From the NCBI GenBank assembly GCA_044226365.1, contig JBGAHE010000013.1:1-64000 (forward strand): a stretch of 64,000 nucleotides of DNA, read 5' to 3'. The DNA is from JALHNI01 sp044226365 (lineage in GTDB: Bacteria > Acidobacteriota > Terriglobia > Bryobacterales > Bryobacteraceae). The first letter of the stretch is position 1, and each line of letters opens with the position of its first letter. A program made the position numbers and the translations under genes. Positions 1 through 8,641 of this stretch are shown in pieces. The notes under the pieces were generated by a model. The model made no database searches. It had not been told where the DNA came from and was given only the letters and a program-made list of their open reading frames with translations.

Positions 1-203
1 CGAACTCGGGCGTGTCGCATGTGGCGCACCTGGGCGGCATGCTATTCGGCTACGCGTATCTGAAAACGAAGTATCGCAACGGGCTGGACGTGCTGGGGAT
101 GGCGCGGCAGGCGTATAAGGACTGGAAGCTGCGGCGCGCGCGCAAGAAGTTCCAGGTGTATATGTCGAAGAACCGGTCCGACCAGGACCGCTGGACGCAC
201 TGA
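1..203 (+). CDS. Rhomboid-family intramembrane serine protease, C-terminal end (5' partial)
   Basis: The gene enters from the left edge; its frame is open from base 3 and stops at TGA 201-203. The visible part reads NSGVSHVAHLGGMLFGYAYL and then a basic, cytoplasm-like tail of about 45 residues. The VAHLGGMLFGY stretch matches the last transmembrane helix of rhomboid proteases, where this His is the second member of the Ser-His catalytic pair. The serine motif lies outside the window. Function inferred from family: cleavage of membrane proteins within the bilayer. Substrate unknown. Confidence 0.75.
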   Translation, partial: NSGVSHVAHLGGMLFGYAYLKTKYRNGLDVLGMARQAYKDWKLRRARKKFQVYMSKNRSDQDRWTH

Positions 204-207
204 GCGA

Positions 208-453
208 TCAGGCGTTGGCGCGCCGGCGATAGCCGGTGAAGGAGCGCCAGGCGCAGAAAACCGCGATTAACGCCGAGCAAGACGAGATGAAGTTAGCCGG
301 CTTGACGGTGCCCACGCGGCGCGCGGCCTGCTGTTCCACGCCTCGCAGTTCGCGGGTCAGTTGGCCCGGCGAAGCCAGGAAAGCAATGCCCAGGGTGAGA
401 ATGACGGCGAGGAGCGTCGCATTCACTACAGTCGATCTTTTCAGGCTCGTCAT
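208..453 (-). CDS. Small membrane-anchored protein of unknown function
   Basis: An 81-residue protein with one clear hydrophobic helix at about residues 12-28 (ATLLAVILTLGIAFLAS) after a short basic N-terminus (MTSLKRS). A second, weaker hydrophobic patch lies at about 57-70 and the tail is Arg-rich. The ATG at 453 follows a good ribosome-binding site (GAAGGGAG on the minus strand). It ends 4 bases from the rhomboid stop, convergent to it. I do not recognise a family. The start signal and the helix argue that it is real. Confidence 0.55.
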   Translation of the reverse strand: MTSLKRSTVVNATLLAVILTLGIAFLASPGQLTRELRGVEQQAARRVGTVKPANFISSCSALIAVFCAWRSFTGYRRRANA

Positions 454-518
454 GATCTCCCTTCTCTCTCCTTACTGATTTCGCCAGATTCGCTCCAGCG
501 AAACAAGAGAAGAAAGGA

Positions 519-547
519 CTAAGGCCCAGACCGGGGAACGGCCTTAG
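519..547 (-). terminator. Inverted repeat, possible terminator between two minus-strand genes
   Basis: CTAAGGCC (519-526) pairs perfectly with GGCCTTAG (540-547) across a 13-nt loop. A second hairpin, CTCAGG/CCTGAG (574-579/586-591), lies just before the end of the 601-1026 gene. On the minus strand the first hairpin is followed by a pyrimidine-rich but not pure T run, so termination is only plausible. The remainder of 454-600 holds nothing else that I can identify. Confidence 0.35.
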
Positions 548-600
548 AACGACGGGGTGAGAGGGGGTAAGGGCTCAGGTGTTCGCCTGAGATACGGGGT

Positions 601-1026
601 CTAAAACTGACCGATGCGCCACCAGGCCAGGAGAAACAGGACGTCGGCGGTGGCCCAGAAGGCGGTGGGCGCGATGAAGAAGTAAACGATGGAGATGAGC
701 GTCATGGTGGTGGTCCAGACGGCGTTGAAAAACGCGAGACGGCGCAGGACGTGCCAGTCAACGGAGCGGGAAACGGCGAGGCTGAGTCCACCGGTGGCCA
801 GGCAGAACACACTGTAGGACATGCTGAAGCCGTAGAAAAACTGCCAGGTGGTGCGAGAGGAGCCCATCACGTCCGAGGCGTAGGTTTTCATGAGGCGGAA
901 GAGTTCGGCCTCGGTGGTATTGGCGGGGGTCTGATCCGCGAACAGCGAGAGGGCGTGGACCAGCCCGAGGAGGATCAGGACGTAGGCTCCGGCCCGAAAG
1001 AGTTTGAGACCGGTCCGATTTAACAT
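601..1026 (-). CDS. Small integral membrane protein, four predicted helices
   Basis: A 141-residue protein starting at the ATG at 1026 (MLNRTGLKLFRAG). An upstream extension of the frame exists but would run through the neighbouring phosphodiesterase-like gene and is Pro/Ser-rich shadow sequence. Four hydrophobic segments are visible at about residues 11-27, 60-80, 92-110 and 115-135. It resembles the general shape of small four-helix hypothetical proteins of acidobacteria and leptospires, but I cannot name a function. It lies 16 bases downstream of the 1043-2020 gene on the same strand, so the two are probably cotranscribed. Confidence 0.6.
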   Translation of the reverse strand: MLNRTGLKLFRAGAYVLILLGLVHALSLFADQTPANTTEAELFRLMKTYASDVMGSSRTTWQFFYGFSMSYSVFCLATGGLSLAVSRSVDWHVLRRLAFFNAVWTTTMTLISIVYFFIAPTAFWATADVLFLLAWWRIGQF

Positions 1027-1042
1027 TCCCGCTATTGTAAAC

Positions 1043-2020
1043 TCATCGCGGACGGACGCGGGCGAGGGGGCGTTTTTTGGCCTTTTTGACGAAGGGGGCG
1101 AAGTCTTCGTACTGATCGGTGGCGATGTAGTCGACGCCGGCGTCAACGGCGGCTTTCCAGCGGAGCTTGGCGGCGGCGAGCGAGCCGAAGTTGTAGCCGG
1201 CGGACCACCCGGCATCAACCCCCACCTGCGGGAGGTGGCCATTCAAGGTGTAGAGACGCATCCAGTAGCCAAACTCGCGAGCGCGGGTCATGATGGCGCG
1301 GAGGCGGGCGGCGTCGGCCTGGGTCCAGTGGGCGGATTTGACCTGACCACCGGCTTCGACGATGGACCAAGGGGCGTTCAGCCAGCGGCGGTAGTTGGTG
1401 GCGCGGTGGGGGATGAGCTGTTCGATGGGGGTGGCGGCGTCGCGCGTGGTGACGGCGCCGGCGCCGAAGAGCAGAATGCGGCCACCGAGAGGCACGGCGT
1501 CATGGAAGGTTTTTTCCTGGAGCAGGTTGGCGCCGGTGAGGACGAGGATCGGCTTCCAATCGAGAGGCGCGAGTTCGCCGGGGGTGTCGGTGCGCGGGGC
1601 GGTGGTGAGCCAGTTCTGATATTCGCCCAGGAGCTTGAGGACAGCGCGGTGGTGGTCGGGCTCGTCGGTCTTGAAATCGAGGTTGAGGGTAACCAGGGGC
1701 CAGCGATCGCGTCGATTCTCTTGTAAGGCTTTTTCCACGATGGGACGGACGCGTTCGAAGAAGTAGTCGCGCATGTTGGGCTCGTCGCCTTTGGGCTGCT
1801 CGCCGTGGATGAGGACGGAGCGGCCTTGGCCGGTGCGGGGATCGACGTACCAGGCGAGGTCCTGTTCGATGGCGACAGGGAGGCCGGTTTTGAGGGCGAG
1901 GTCGATGCGGTCCTGGTACTTGCCGTCGTAGGGGTAGCAGTTATGAGCGTCGAGGACGACGCGATCGGCCGCAAAGGCGAAGGCGCAGAGGAAGGCCAAC
2001 GAGGCCGGCAGGAGTCGCAT
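1043..2020 (-). CDS. Secreted phosphodiesterase-like TIM-barrel protein (PI-PLC/GDPD superfamily)
   Basis: 325 residues with a signal peptide (MRLLPASLAFLCAFAFAA) followed by VVLDAHNCYPYDGKYQDRI, in which His26 sits where the first catalytic His of PI-PLC/GDPD-like enzymes is found. Further barrel strands include LVTLNLDFK and the C-terminal VDAGVDYIATDQYEDF, which resembles the last strand of glycerophosphodiester phosphodiesterases. Role inferred from family: hydrolysis of a phosphodiester outside the cytoplasm. The substrate is not evident. It is divergent from the PSD1 gene, with only 50 bp between them. Confidence 0.65.
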   Translation of the reverse strand: MRLLPASLAFLCAFAFAADRVVLDAHNCYPYDGKYQDRIDLALKTGLPVAIEQDLAWYVDPRTGQGRSVLIHGEQPKGDEPNMRDYFFERVRPIVEKALQENRRDRWPLVTLNLDFKTDEPDHHRAVLKLLGEYQNWLTTAPRTDTPGELAPLDWKPILVLTGANLLQEKTFHDAVPLGGRILLFGAGAVTTRDAATPIEQLIPHRATNYRRWLNAPWSIVEAGGQVKSAHWTQADAARLRAIMTRAREFGYWMRLYTLNGHLPQVGVDAGWSAGYNFGSLAAAKLRWKAAVDAGVDYIATDQYEDFAPFVKKAKKRPLARVRPR

Positions 2021-2070
2021 TTTCCGATGATAGCGAGGTCGCGTGGCGTTACGATGAAAGAGAGACTGCG

Positions 2071-4635
2071 ATGAGCCTACTCCCGATCCTTGTTTTGACG
2101 GCGTTGGCGGCCGATACGCCTACCCTACCGCCCGCAGCCACCACGGAAGTGGATTTCGCGCGCGACATTGCGCCGCTGTTGAAGCGCAACTGTCAGGGCT
2201 GCCACGGGGCGGCGATGCAGCAGAGCGGTTTTCGGCTGGATGATGGCGTGGCGGCGCTGAAGGGCGGCTATAGCGGCGCATCGATTCTGCCGGGCAAGTC
2301 CGAGGCGAGTCCGCTGGTGCATCGCATTGCTGGAGCTAAGGGCGTGCCGGCGATGCCTCCGGCGGGCAAGCGGTTGACGGCCAGCGAAGTGGGTTTGATC
2401 CGGGCGTGGATCGACCAAGGCGCGAAGTTTCCGGTGACGGCGACGTCGAAGACGATGTCCGCCAAGCCGAAGCATTGGGCGTTTGAGCCGATTACGAAGC
2501 CGGCCACGCCGGCGGTGGCGAACTCGGCGTGGGTGCGCTCGCCGATCGATGCCTTCGTGCTGGCGAAGCTCGAGAGCAAGAAGATTCAGCCGTCGAAGGA
2601 AGCCGACCGGCGGACGCTGCTGCGGCGTTTGAGCTTCGATCTGACGGGCTTACCACCCACGGCCGAAGAAGTCGCGGCGTTTGAAGCCGATCAGCGGCCG
2701 GATGCCTATGAGCGACAGGTGGACCGTTTGCTCGCGTTGCCGCAGTTCGGTGAGAAGTGGGCGCGCGGGTGGCTGGATCAGGCGCGCTACGCGGATTCCG
2801 ACGGCTATGAAAAAGACTGGGTGCGGCCTTACGCGTTCCGGTGGCGCGACTGGGTGATCCAGGCGATCAACGACGATTTGCCGTTTGACCGGTTCGTGAT
2901 CGACCAGTTGGCCGGCGATCTGGTGCCGGGGGCGACGGTGGAGCAGCGCGTAGCGACGGGCTTTAACCGCCATACGCTGACGAATCGCGAAGGCGGCATC
3001 GACGATGCGCAGTTCCGGTTCGAATCCACCGTGGACCGGGCGAATACGGTGAGCACGGTGTTCCTGGGACTTTCGATGGGCTGCGCGCAGTGCCACGACC
3101 ACAAATACGATCCGATTTCGCAGAAGGATTACTACTCGCTGTTCGCGTTCTTCGACAACGCGGAGGAAGTGGACATTGACGCGCCGCGGCCGGGCGAATT
3201 GGGTCCATGGTTGCGTGGGCGCGCGGAGTATCAGGCGAAGCGCGACGCCATTTTGAAGGAATATAACGTGGCCGAGTTGCAGGCGGCGTGGGAGAAGGAC
3301 ATTCTCTACACCATTGCGCATCCGGGCGAAAGGACCGATTGGGACCTGGCCTGGGACTGCGTGAACAAGCTGACTGAAGGCGGCAACGGCGCCAAGATCG
3401 TGCAGATTCCTCCGGCGCAGCGGACGCAGCGCGAGAAGGACATTCTGATCGATCACTTCGTAAAGAATTATCACTTTGCGGTGGGCAGCAAGAAGTACAA
3501 AGAGCTGAAGCTGGATGTGGCGACCAAGGCGCTGGCGAAGCTGAAGACCGACTATCCGCAACTGACGCAGGCGATGGCAATGGAGGAGTCCGCGAAGCCG
3601 CATCCGAGCTATCTGCGGGTGCGCGGCGACTACAAGACGAACGGCATTGAGGTGCAGCCGGCGACGCCGGCGGTGCTGCCGGGTCTGCCGAAGACCGGCA
3701 AGCTGACGCGGCTGGACTTGGCGCAGTGGCTGGTTTCTGAACAGAATCCGCTGACGGCGCGCGTGGCGGTGAATCGCATCTGGCAGGAGCTGTTTGGGTC
3801 GGGCTTACTGAAATCGACCGATGACTTCGGGACGCGGGCGGACAAGCCGCAATATCCGGAGCTCTTGACGTGGCTGGCGGACCGGTTCCGCACGAATGGC
3901 TGGTCCCGGAAACAGCTGGTGCGGGAGATTGTGCTCTCGTCGGTGTATCGGCAAGCGTCGACGGCGCGGCCGGAGTTGCAGGAGCAGGATCCGGACAATC
4001 AGTTGCTGGCGCGGCAGGTGCGCTTGCGGCTGACAGCGGAGCAGATCCGCGACGGCGCGCTGGCGGCGAGCGGGTTGCTGGCGAAGACGGTGGGTGGGCC
4101 GAGCGTGCGGCCGCCGATGCCGGCGGGCGTGATGGAGATGAGCTATGCGTCGCGCGGCTGGGGCGAGAGCTGGAAGGAAAGCGAAGGCGAGGATCGTTAT
4201 CGCCGGGGACTCTACATTCAGTTCCTGCGGACGTCACCGTATCCGCAGTTGATGACGTTTGACGCGCCGAAGTCGACGGTGGCGCAGTGTAAGCGGGACC
4301 GGTCGAATACGCCGTTGCAGGCGCTGAATTTGTTGAATGATCCGGTGTTCGTGGAGGCGGCCGAGGCGCTGGCGGTGCGCGTGGTGCAGCAGCCGGAGCC
4401 GCAGCGGCTCGAGTGGGCGTACCGACAGGCGCTGGGCCGGGCTCCGAGCGAGCGCGAGGCGAAACGGATGGCGGCTTACTTCACAGAGCAGCAGCGGTTG
4501 TTGGCGGACGATCCGAAGGCGGTGGCGGCGCTGGCGCCCTTTGTGCCGCCGGGTTCAACGGCGCTGGAGACGGCCACCTGGTCCGGGGTGGCGAGCGTGA
4601 TTCTGAACCTCGAAGAGTTCATTACCCGGGAGTAG
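2071..4635 (+). CDS. PSD1-type protein with planctomycete cytochrome c domain (DUF1549/DUF1553)
   Basis: 854 residues. An N-terminal signal-like segment leads into a cytochrome c-like domain with the haem-binding motif CQGCH (Cys41, Cys44, His45). DUF1549 follows at about residues 155-360 (WVRSPIDAFVLAKLESK, FDRFVIDQLAGDLVPG, a second CAQCHDHKYDPI motif) and DUF1553 at about 535-840 (LAQWLVSEQNPLTARVAVN, NTPLQALNLLNDPVF). Such proteins are common in planctomycetes and acidobacteria and are nearly always followed by DUF1501, as here 2 bases downstream. The biochemical role of the family is not settled; the haem suggests an envelope redox function. Confidence 0.9.
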   Translation: MSLLPILVLTALAADTPTLPPAATTEVDFARDIAPLLKRNCQGCHGAAMQQSGFRLDDGVAALKGGYSGASILPGKSEASPLVHRIAGAKGVPAMPPAGKRLTASEVGLIRAWIDQGAKFPVTATSKTMSAKPKHWAFEPITKPATPAVANSAWVRSPIDAFVLAKLESKKIQPSKEADRRTLLRRLSFDLTGLPPTAEEVAAFEADQRPDAYERQVDRLLALPQFGEKWARGWLDQARYADSDGYEKDWVRPYAFRWRDWVIQAINDDLPFDRFVIDQLAGDLVPGATVEQRVATGFNRHTLTNREGGIDDAQFRFESTVDRANTVSTVFLGLSMGCAQCHDHKYDPISQKDYYSLFAFFDNAEEVDIDAPRPGELGPWLRGRAEYQAKRDAILKEYNVAELQAAWEKDILYTIAHPGERTDWDLAWDCVNKLTEGGNGAKIVQIPPAQRTQREKDILIDHFVKNYHFAVGSKKYKELKLDVATKALAKLKTDYPQLTQAMAMEESAKPHPSYLRVRGDYKTNGIEVQPATPAVLPGLPKTGKLTRLDLAQWLVSEQNPLTARVAVNRIWQELFGSGLLKSTDDFGTRADKPQYPELLTWLADRFRTNGWSRKQLVREIVLSSVYRQASTARPELQEQDPDNQLLARQVRLRLTAEQIRDGALAASGLLAKTVGGPSVRPPMPAGVMEMSYASRGWGESWKESEGEDRYRRGLYIQFLRTSPYPQLMTFDAPKSTVAQCKRDRSNTPLQALNLLNDPVFVEAAEALAVRVVQQPEPQRLEWAYRQALGRAPSEREAKRMAAYFTEQQRLLADDPKAVAALAPFVPPGSTALETATWSGVASVILNLEEFITRE

Positions 4636-4637
4636 TT

Positions 4638-6059
4638 ATGCAGGAACGGCAATTCATCGAATCGCACTTGCGGCGGGACTTTTTGCGCCGCGGGCTGGCC
4701 GGGATCGGGACGCTGGCGCTGTCGAATCTGCTGGCGGCGGAGGGGCGCACGGCGGATCCGCTGGCGCCGCGGAAACCGCATTTTGCTCCGAAGGCGAAGA
4801 ACGTGATCTTCCTGTTTCAGGAAGGCGCGCCGAGCCAGATGGACTTGTTCGACCCGAAGCCGGGCCTGGAGAAGTGGCACGGGCAATCGCTGCCGCCAGA
4901 GATGACCAAGGACCTGAAACTGGCGTTCATCAAGCCGACGGCGAAGGTGCTGGCGAGTCCGCGGAAGTTTGCGAAGTATGGGCAGAGCGGCATGGAGTTG
5001 TCGGATCTGATTCCGCACATGGCCAAGCACGCGGACGACATTTGCCTGATCCGCTCGATGCATAGCGAGGCGTTCAATCATCATCCGGGGCAGTTGCTGC
5101 TGTTTTCGGGCAGCATGATCGGCGGACGGCCGTCGATGGGGTCGTGGGTGACTTACGGACTGGGGAGCGAGACACGGAATCTGCCGGCGTTTGTGGCGCT
5201 GCAATCGGGGCCGGGGACGAGCGCGGGGTCGGATTTGTGGTCGAACGGCTTTCTGCCGAGCCTGTATCAGGGCACGGTGCTGCGGACGGGTGGCGATCCG
5301 ATTCTGTATTTGGGCAATCCGAACGGGATTACGCGGGAGAGTCAGCGGGCGCGGCTGGATGCGCTGCGGGACCTGAACCAGGAGCGGCAGGATCTGACGG
5401 GCGATGTGGAGATCGCGAGCCGGATTCATTCGTACGAATTGGCGTACCGGATGCAGATGGCGGGTCCGGAGGCGGTGGATTTGTCGCAAGAGTCTCCGGC
5501 GACGCTCGACATGTACGGCATCAACGAGAAAGAAAGCAAGGCGTACGGCACTAACCTGTTGATGGCACGGCGTTTAGTGGAGCGCGGCGTACGATTTGTG
5601 CTGTGCATGCACTCCGGTTGGGACATGCATTCGGGCATCAACGGGGCGCTGCCGAAGTTGTGCGCGCAGACGGACAAGGCGTCGGCGGCGTTGCTGACGG
5701 ATCTGAAGCAGCGCGGACTGCTGGACGAGACGCTGGTGGTGTGGGGCGGCGAGTTCGGCCGGACGCCGATGAGCGAATTGCGGCGACCGGACGAGGCGAA
5801 CAACGCGGGGCGCGATCATCATCCGAACGGCTATTCGATCTGGATGGCGGGCGGCGGCGTGAAGGCCGGTCAGGTGATTGGCGAAACCGACGAATTGGGG
5901 CTGACGATTACGCGCGACAAGATCGATGTGCATGATCTGCAGGCGACTATTCTGCACCTGTTGGGTCTGCAACATACGGATCTGACGTATCGTCATTTGG
6001 GCCGCAACTTCCGGTTGACGGACGTCGCGGGGCAATTGGTGAAACAGATCGTCGCCTAA
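4638..6059 (+). CDS. DUF1501 family Tat-exported protein
   Basis: 473 residues from the ATG at 4638, which has a GGGAG ribosome-binding site overlapping the end of the PSD1 gene. A longer open frame upstream overlaps PSD1 and is not used here. The N-terminus RRDFLRRGLAGIGTLALSNLL is a twin-arginine signal. The body has family features such as NVIFLFQEGAPSQMDLFDPK, GQLLLFSGS, VVWGGEFGRTP and GRDHHPNGYSIWMAGGGVK. The fold is related to alkaline phosphatase/sulfatase proteins. It forms a two-gene unit with the PSD1 protein and probably acts with it in the periplasm. Confidence 0.9.
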   Translation: MQERQFIESHLRRDFLRRGLAGIGTLALSNLLAAEGRTADPLAPRKPHFAPKAKNVIFLFQEGAPSQMDLFDPKPGLEKWHGQSLPPEMTKDLKLAFIKPTAKVLASPRKFAKYGQSGMELSDLIPHMAKHADDICLIRSMHSEAFNHHPGQLLLFSGSMIGGRPSMGSWVTYGLGSETRNLPAFVALQSGPGTSAGSDLWSNGFLPSLYQGTVLRTGGDPILYLGNPNGITRESQRARLDALRDLNQERQDLTGDVEIASRIHSYELAYRMQMAGPEAVDLSQESPATLDMYGINEKESKAYGTNLLMARRLVERGVRFVLCMHSGWDMHSGINGALPKLCAQTDKASAALLTDLKQRGLLDETLVVWGGEFGRTPMSELRRPDEANNAGRDHHPNGYSIWMAGGGVKAGQVIGETDELGLTITRDKIDVHDLQATILHLLGLQHTDLTYRHLGRNFRLTDVAGQLVKQIVA

Positions 6060-6089
6060 GGCGCCTGCAGTGATAAACTAGCGGGCGCA

Positions 6090-7142
6090 ATGCGCAACAA
6101 AATTCTGCAACTCGGTATCGCGACGGCAGTTGCGACGGTGGCCCTGGTTGGCTACGCGCGCTATTCCACGCGGCAGACGATGACGCTGGCCGCGACCCAT
6201 CTGATCAACTCGTTGACGGATGAGCAGAAGGCCAAAGCGGTGGTGAAGCTCGATAAGGAAGAAATCTCCTTCTGGCACTATGTGCCGACGGAGAACCTGA
6301 TGCAGACGGCCAAGCGCGGCCGCATGGGCCTGACGATCGCCGAGATGTCGGCGCCGCAGCGGCATCTGCTGCACGGCCTGCTGAGCACGGCGTTGAGCCA
6401 GCGCGGCTACAACAAGGCCGTGAACATCATGAGCCTGGATGACATTCTGCGCATTCAGGAAAAGGACACGACGGGGCGCCGGAACTCGGACAAGTACTTC
6501 CTGACGATCTTCGGAACGCCGAGCGAGACTGAGCCGTGGGCGTTGCGCTTTGAGGGCCATCACCTGAGCCTGCACTTCGCGATTGCGAAGGGGCAGGTGG
6601 CGGGCAGCCCGTCGTTCTTCGGAACCAATCCGGCCGAAGTGCGGGAAGGACCGCGCAAGGGATTACGGGTGTTGGGCATCGAAGAAGAGATGGGACGGGA
6701 CCTGTTGAAGTCGATGACGCCGGAGCAGAAGAAGGTCGCGGTGGTAACGGAAAAGGCTTACAACGACATTCTGACGGAAGCGTCGCGCAAGGCGGCGTTG
6801 CAGGGTCAGCCGTCGGGGTTGCCGGTGTCGAAGCTGAATGCGAAGCAGAAGCAGATGCTGCAGACGTTGCTGGAAGAATACGCGAACAATCTGCCGGACG
6901 ATGTGGCCGCGTTGCGGTTGCAGCAGATCAAGGCGGCGGGCAATAACATGCACTTCGCCTGGGCGGGCCAGGAAGAGCGCGGACAGCCGCACTACTATCG
7001 GGTGCAGGCGGAGGCGTTCCTGGTGGAGTATGACAACGTGCAGAACGGCGCCAACCATGTGCACAGCGTGTGGCGCGATCTGAAGGGCGATTTCGGCGAA
7101 GATCTGCTGGCGCAGCACTACGCGGCGAACGCGCACCGTTAA
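6090..7142 (+). CDS. DUF3500 family exported protein
   Basis: 350 residues beginning with a short basic N-terminus and a hydrophobic helix (LGIATAVATVALVGYA). Family features include LTDEQKAKAVVKLD, FWHYVPTENLM, WALRFEGHHLSLHFAI, the mid-protein MTPEQKKVAVV, and the C-terminal MHFAWAGQEERGQPHYYRVQAEAFLVEYDNVQNGANHVHSVWRD with its His-rich end. DUF3500 proteins are mostly secreted and of unknown function. The gene lies between the PSD1/DUF1501 pair and the csm operon and shows no functional link to either. Confidence 0.85.
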   Translation: MRNKILQLGIATAVATVALVGYARYSTRQTMTLAATHLINSLTDEQKAKAVVKLDKEEISFWHYVPTENLMQTAKRGRMGLTIAEMSAPQRHLLHGLLSTALSQRGYNKAVNIMSLDDILRIQEKDTTGRRNSDKYFLTIFGTPSETEPWALRFEGHHLSLHFAIAKGQVAGSPSFFGTNPAEVREGPRKGLRVLGIEEEMGRDLLKSMTPEQKKVAVVTEKAYNDILTEASRKAALQGQPSGLPVSKLNAKQKQMLQTLLEEYANNLPDDVAALRLQQIKAAGNNMHFAWAGQEERGQPHYYRVQAEAFLVEYDNVQNGANHVHSVWRDLKGDFGEDLLAQHYAANAHR

Positions 7143-7152
7143 CGTTTCGGCA

Positions 7153-7197
7153 ACCCGCCTGGCGGGTCGTGCTAGATTTTGAGAGGGAATCCCTCTC
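7153..7197. promoter_or_regulatory. Two adjacent perfect palindromes upstream of cas10
   Basis: ACCCGCC-T-GGCGGGT lies at 7153-7167 and GAGAGGGA-A-TCCCTCTC at 7181-7197. Both are perfect around a single central base and sit in the 76-bp gap before cas10. The first could be a terminator stem for the DUF3500 gene but has no adjacent T run. The second ends 21 bp before the cas10 ATG and is placed like a repressor operator. Function is inferred from position and symmetry only. Confidence 0.4.
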
Positions 7198-7218
7198 GCC
7201 TCACGCTTCAGAGAACGC

Positions 7219-8628
7219 ATGTCGGTTCAAATCTTCTTACATGGCAAGCTGCTCGGAATCGAGCCGTTTCTTTTCGGCAGCGGCCCTCGCGCTGAAGTTC
7301 TGTTCGGGCGCTCCCGCTGGGTGACGCTGCTGACGGAAGTGATGCCGCGCGCCTTGCTGCGTCACCTGAATCTGTCGCCGCTGCTGCTGGGAACGGCGGG
7401 CGGCGGAGAATTTCTGGTGGTGCTGCCGTCCGAGATGCGCGAGGCGGCGGACGAATTGCTGACCAAGACGGGCGCCGAGATCGCGGCGATGTCGGCCGGC
7501 GACTTGAAGCTGATCTGGACGTCGACGGAGAATCTGGGCGAGTGGCCGATCGTGCGAAAGCGTCTGGCCGACGGCATGACGGCACGGCGCGGGGCGCCGG
7601 GGTTACCCGGAGAGAAGGCATTTGCGCCCTTCGATGCGGAACCGGTGCAGGCGGCGCAGGACGAATTCGCCGAGCTGGCTGAGGCGCTGAAGACGGCAAC
7701 CGAAGTGTCGTGGCGCGCGGAGCGTCCGGGGCAGGTGGAGGCCGGCGCGGGCGGCGATTTCAGTTGGAGTTTGCAGGGCGGGGCCGAGGGTCTTTCGCTG
7801 GCGCTGCACGCGGCGGAGTTGCCGGCGCGGACGCGCATGGGCGTGTTGCGCGGCGATGTGGACCACTTTGCGGCACGGCTGCGGCGGATCGATAGCGTGG
7901 ACGAGCACATCCGCATTTCGCATCTCTACAAGGACTTTTTCGCGGGCGAACTGCAGGTGCTGATCGCGTCGCTGCCGGATTTGGCCGGGCGGGTGAGCAT
8001 CCTCCATTCGGGCGGCGACGACTTTGCCGTGTACGGCGCCTGGGACTCGCTGATCGTGCTGGCGCGCGAGATTCAGCGCGTGTTCGGGCTGCTGGTGCAG
8101 CATCATCTGAACGATTTGGTGGGCCAGGAAGGCAAGACGATCACGATGGCGCTGGTGGTGGCACCGGCGGGCCAGGTGAATCCGGCGGGGCTGTACGAGG
8201 AATCGAGCCGGAAGCTGGAGCAGGCGAAAGCGGGTTTGAACGACAGCTTCTACCTGTTCGGCCGGAGCATCGAGTGGAAGCACTTGCCGGACGCCGAGGA
8301 ACTGCAGAAGTTGTTGATGCGGCTGGTGGATGAGTTTGATTGCTCGCCGCAGTTTCTGGATGAATTGCGGAGCTTTTATCGCGAAGGGACCAACGCGGCG
8401 ACGCGGCGGCGGGCGGTGCGCTTTGACCGGCCGTGGCGGTTCTCGCGGAAGTTGCAGCAGGTGCTGGAGCCCCCGCAACTGGGCCGGCGCCGGGAGCGCG
8501 AGTTCGACCGGCTGTGCCAGGCCGTGATCGCGGAGTTTATCGGAAAGCAGGCGGGGCAGAAGCGCCTACGGCCGACGGGGCGCGTGGCGCTCGAGTGGGC
8601 GCAGTTGAAGCTGCAGACCGCCAAGTAG
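7219..8628 (+). CDS. cas10: Minimal Cas10/Csm1, type III-A, without HD domain
   Basis: 469 residues, compared with roughly 700-900 for most Cas10 proteins. The first Palm domain is recognisable at about residues 1-75 (LSPLLLGTAGGGEFLVVLP, the usual glycine-rich Palm1 strand). The second is at about 200-350 and includes GVLRGDVDHF and HSGGDDFAVYG, with the GGDD cyclase motif at residues 265-268. The N-terminal HD nuclease domain is absent, and an in-frame TGA at 7180-7182 excludes an upstream extension. The linker between the Palms has no cysteines, so the usual zinc-binding site is missing too. Expected role: large subunit of the Csm complex, making cyclic oligoadenylate on target RNA binding. 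It leads an operon with csm2-csm5. Confidence 0.85.
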   Translation: MSVQIFLHGKLLGIEPFLFGSGPRAEVLFGRSRWVTLLTEVMPRALLRHLNLSPLLLGTAGGGEFLVVLPSEMREAADELLTKTGAEIAAMSAGDLKLIWTSTENLGEWPIVRKRLADGMTARRGAPGLPGEKAFAPFDAEPVQAAQDEFAELAEALKTATEVSWRAERPGQVEAGAGGDFSWSLQGGAEGLSLALHAAELPARTRMGVLRGDVDHFAARLRRIDSVDEHIRISHLYKDFFAGELQVLIASLPDLAGRVSILHSGGDDFAVYGAWDSLIVLAREIQRVFGLLVQHHLNDLVGQEGKTITMALVVAPAGQVNPAGLYEESSRKLEQAKAGLNDSFYLFGRSIEWKHLPDAEELQKLLMRLVDEFDCSPQFLDELRSFYREGTNAATRRRAVRFDRPWRFSRKLQQVLEPPQLGRRREREFDRLCQAVIAEFIGKQAGQKRLRPTGRVALEWAQLKLQTAK

Positions 8629-8641
8629 AAGGATTCAAGAT

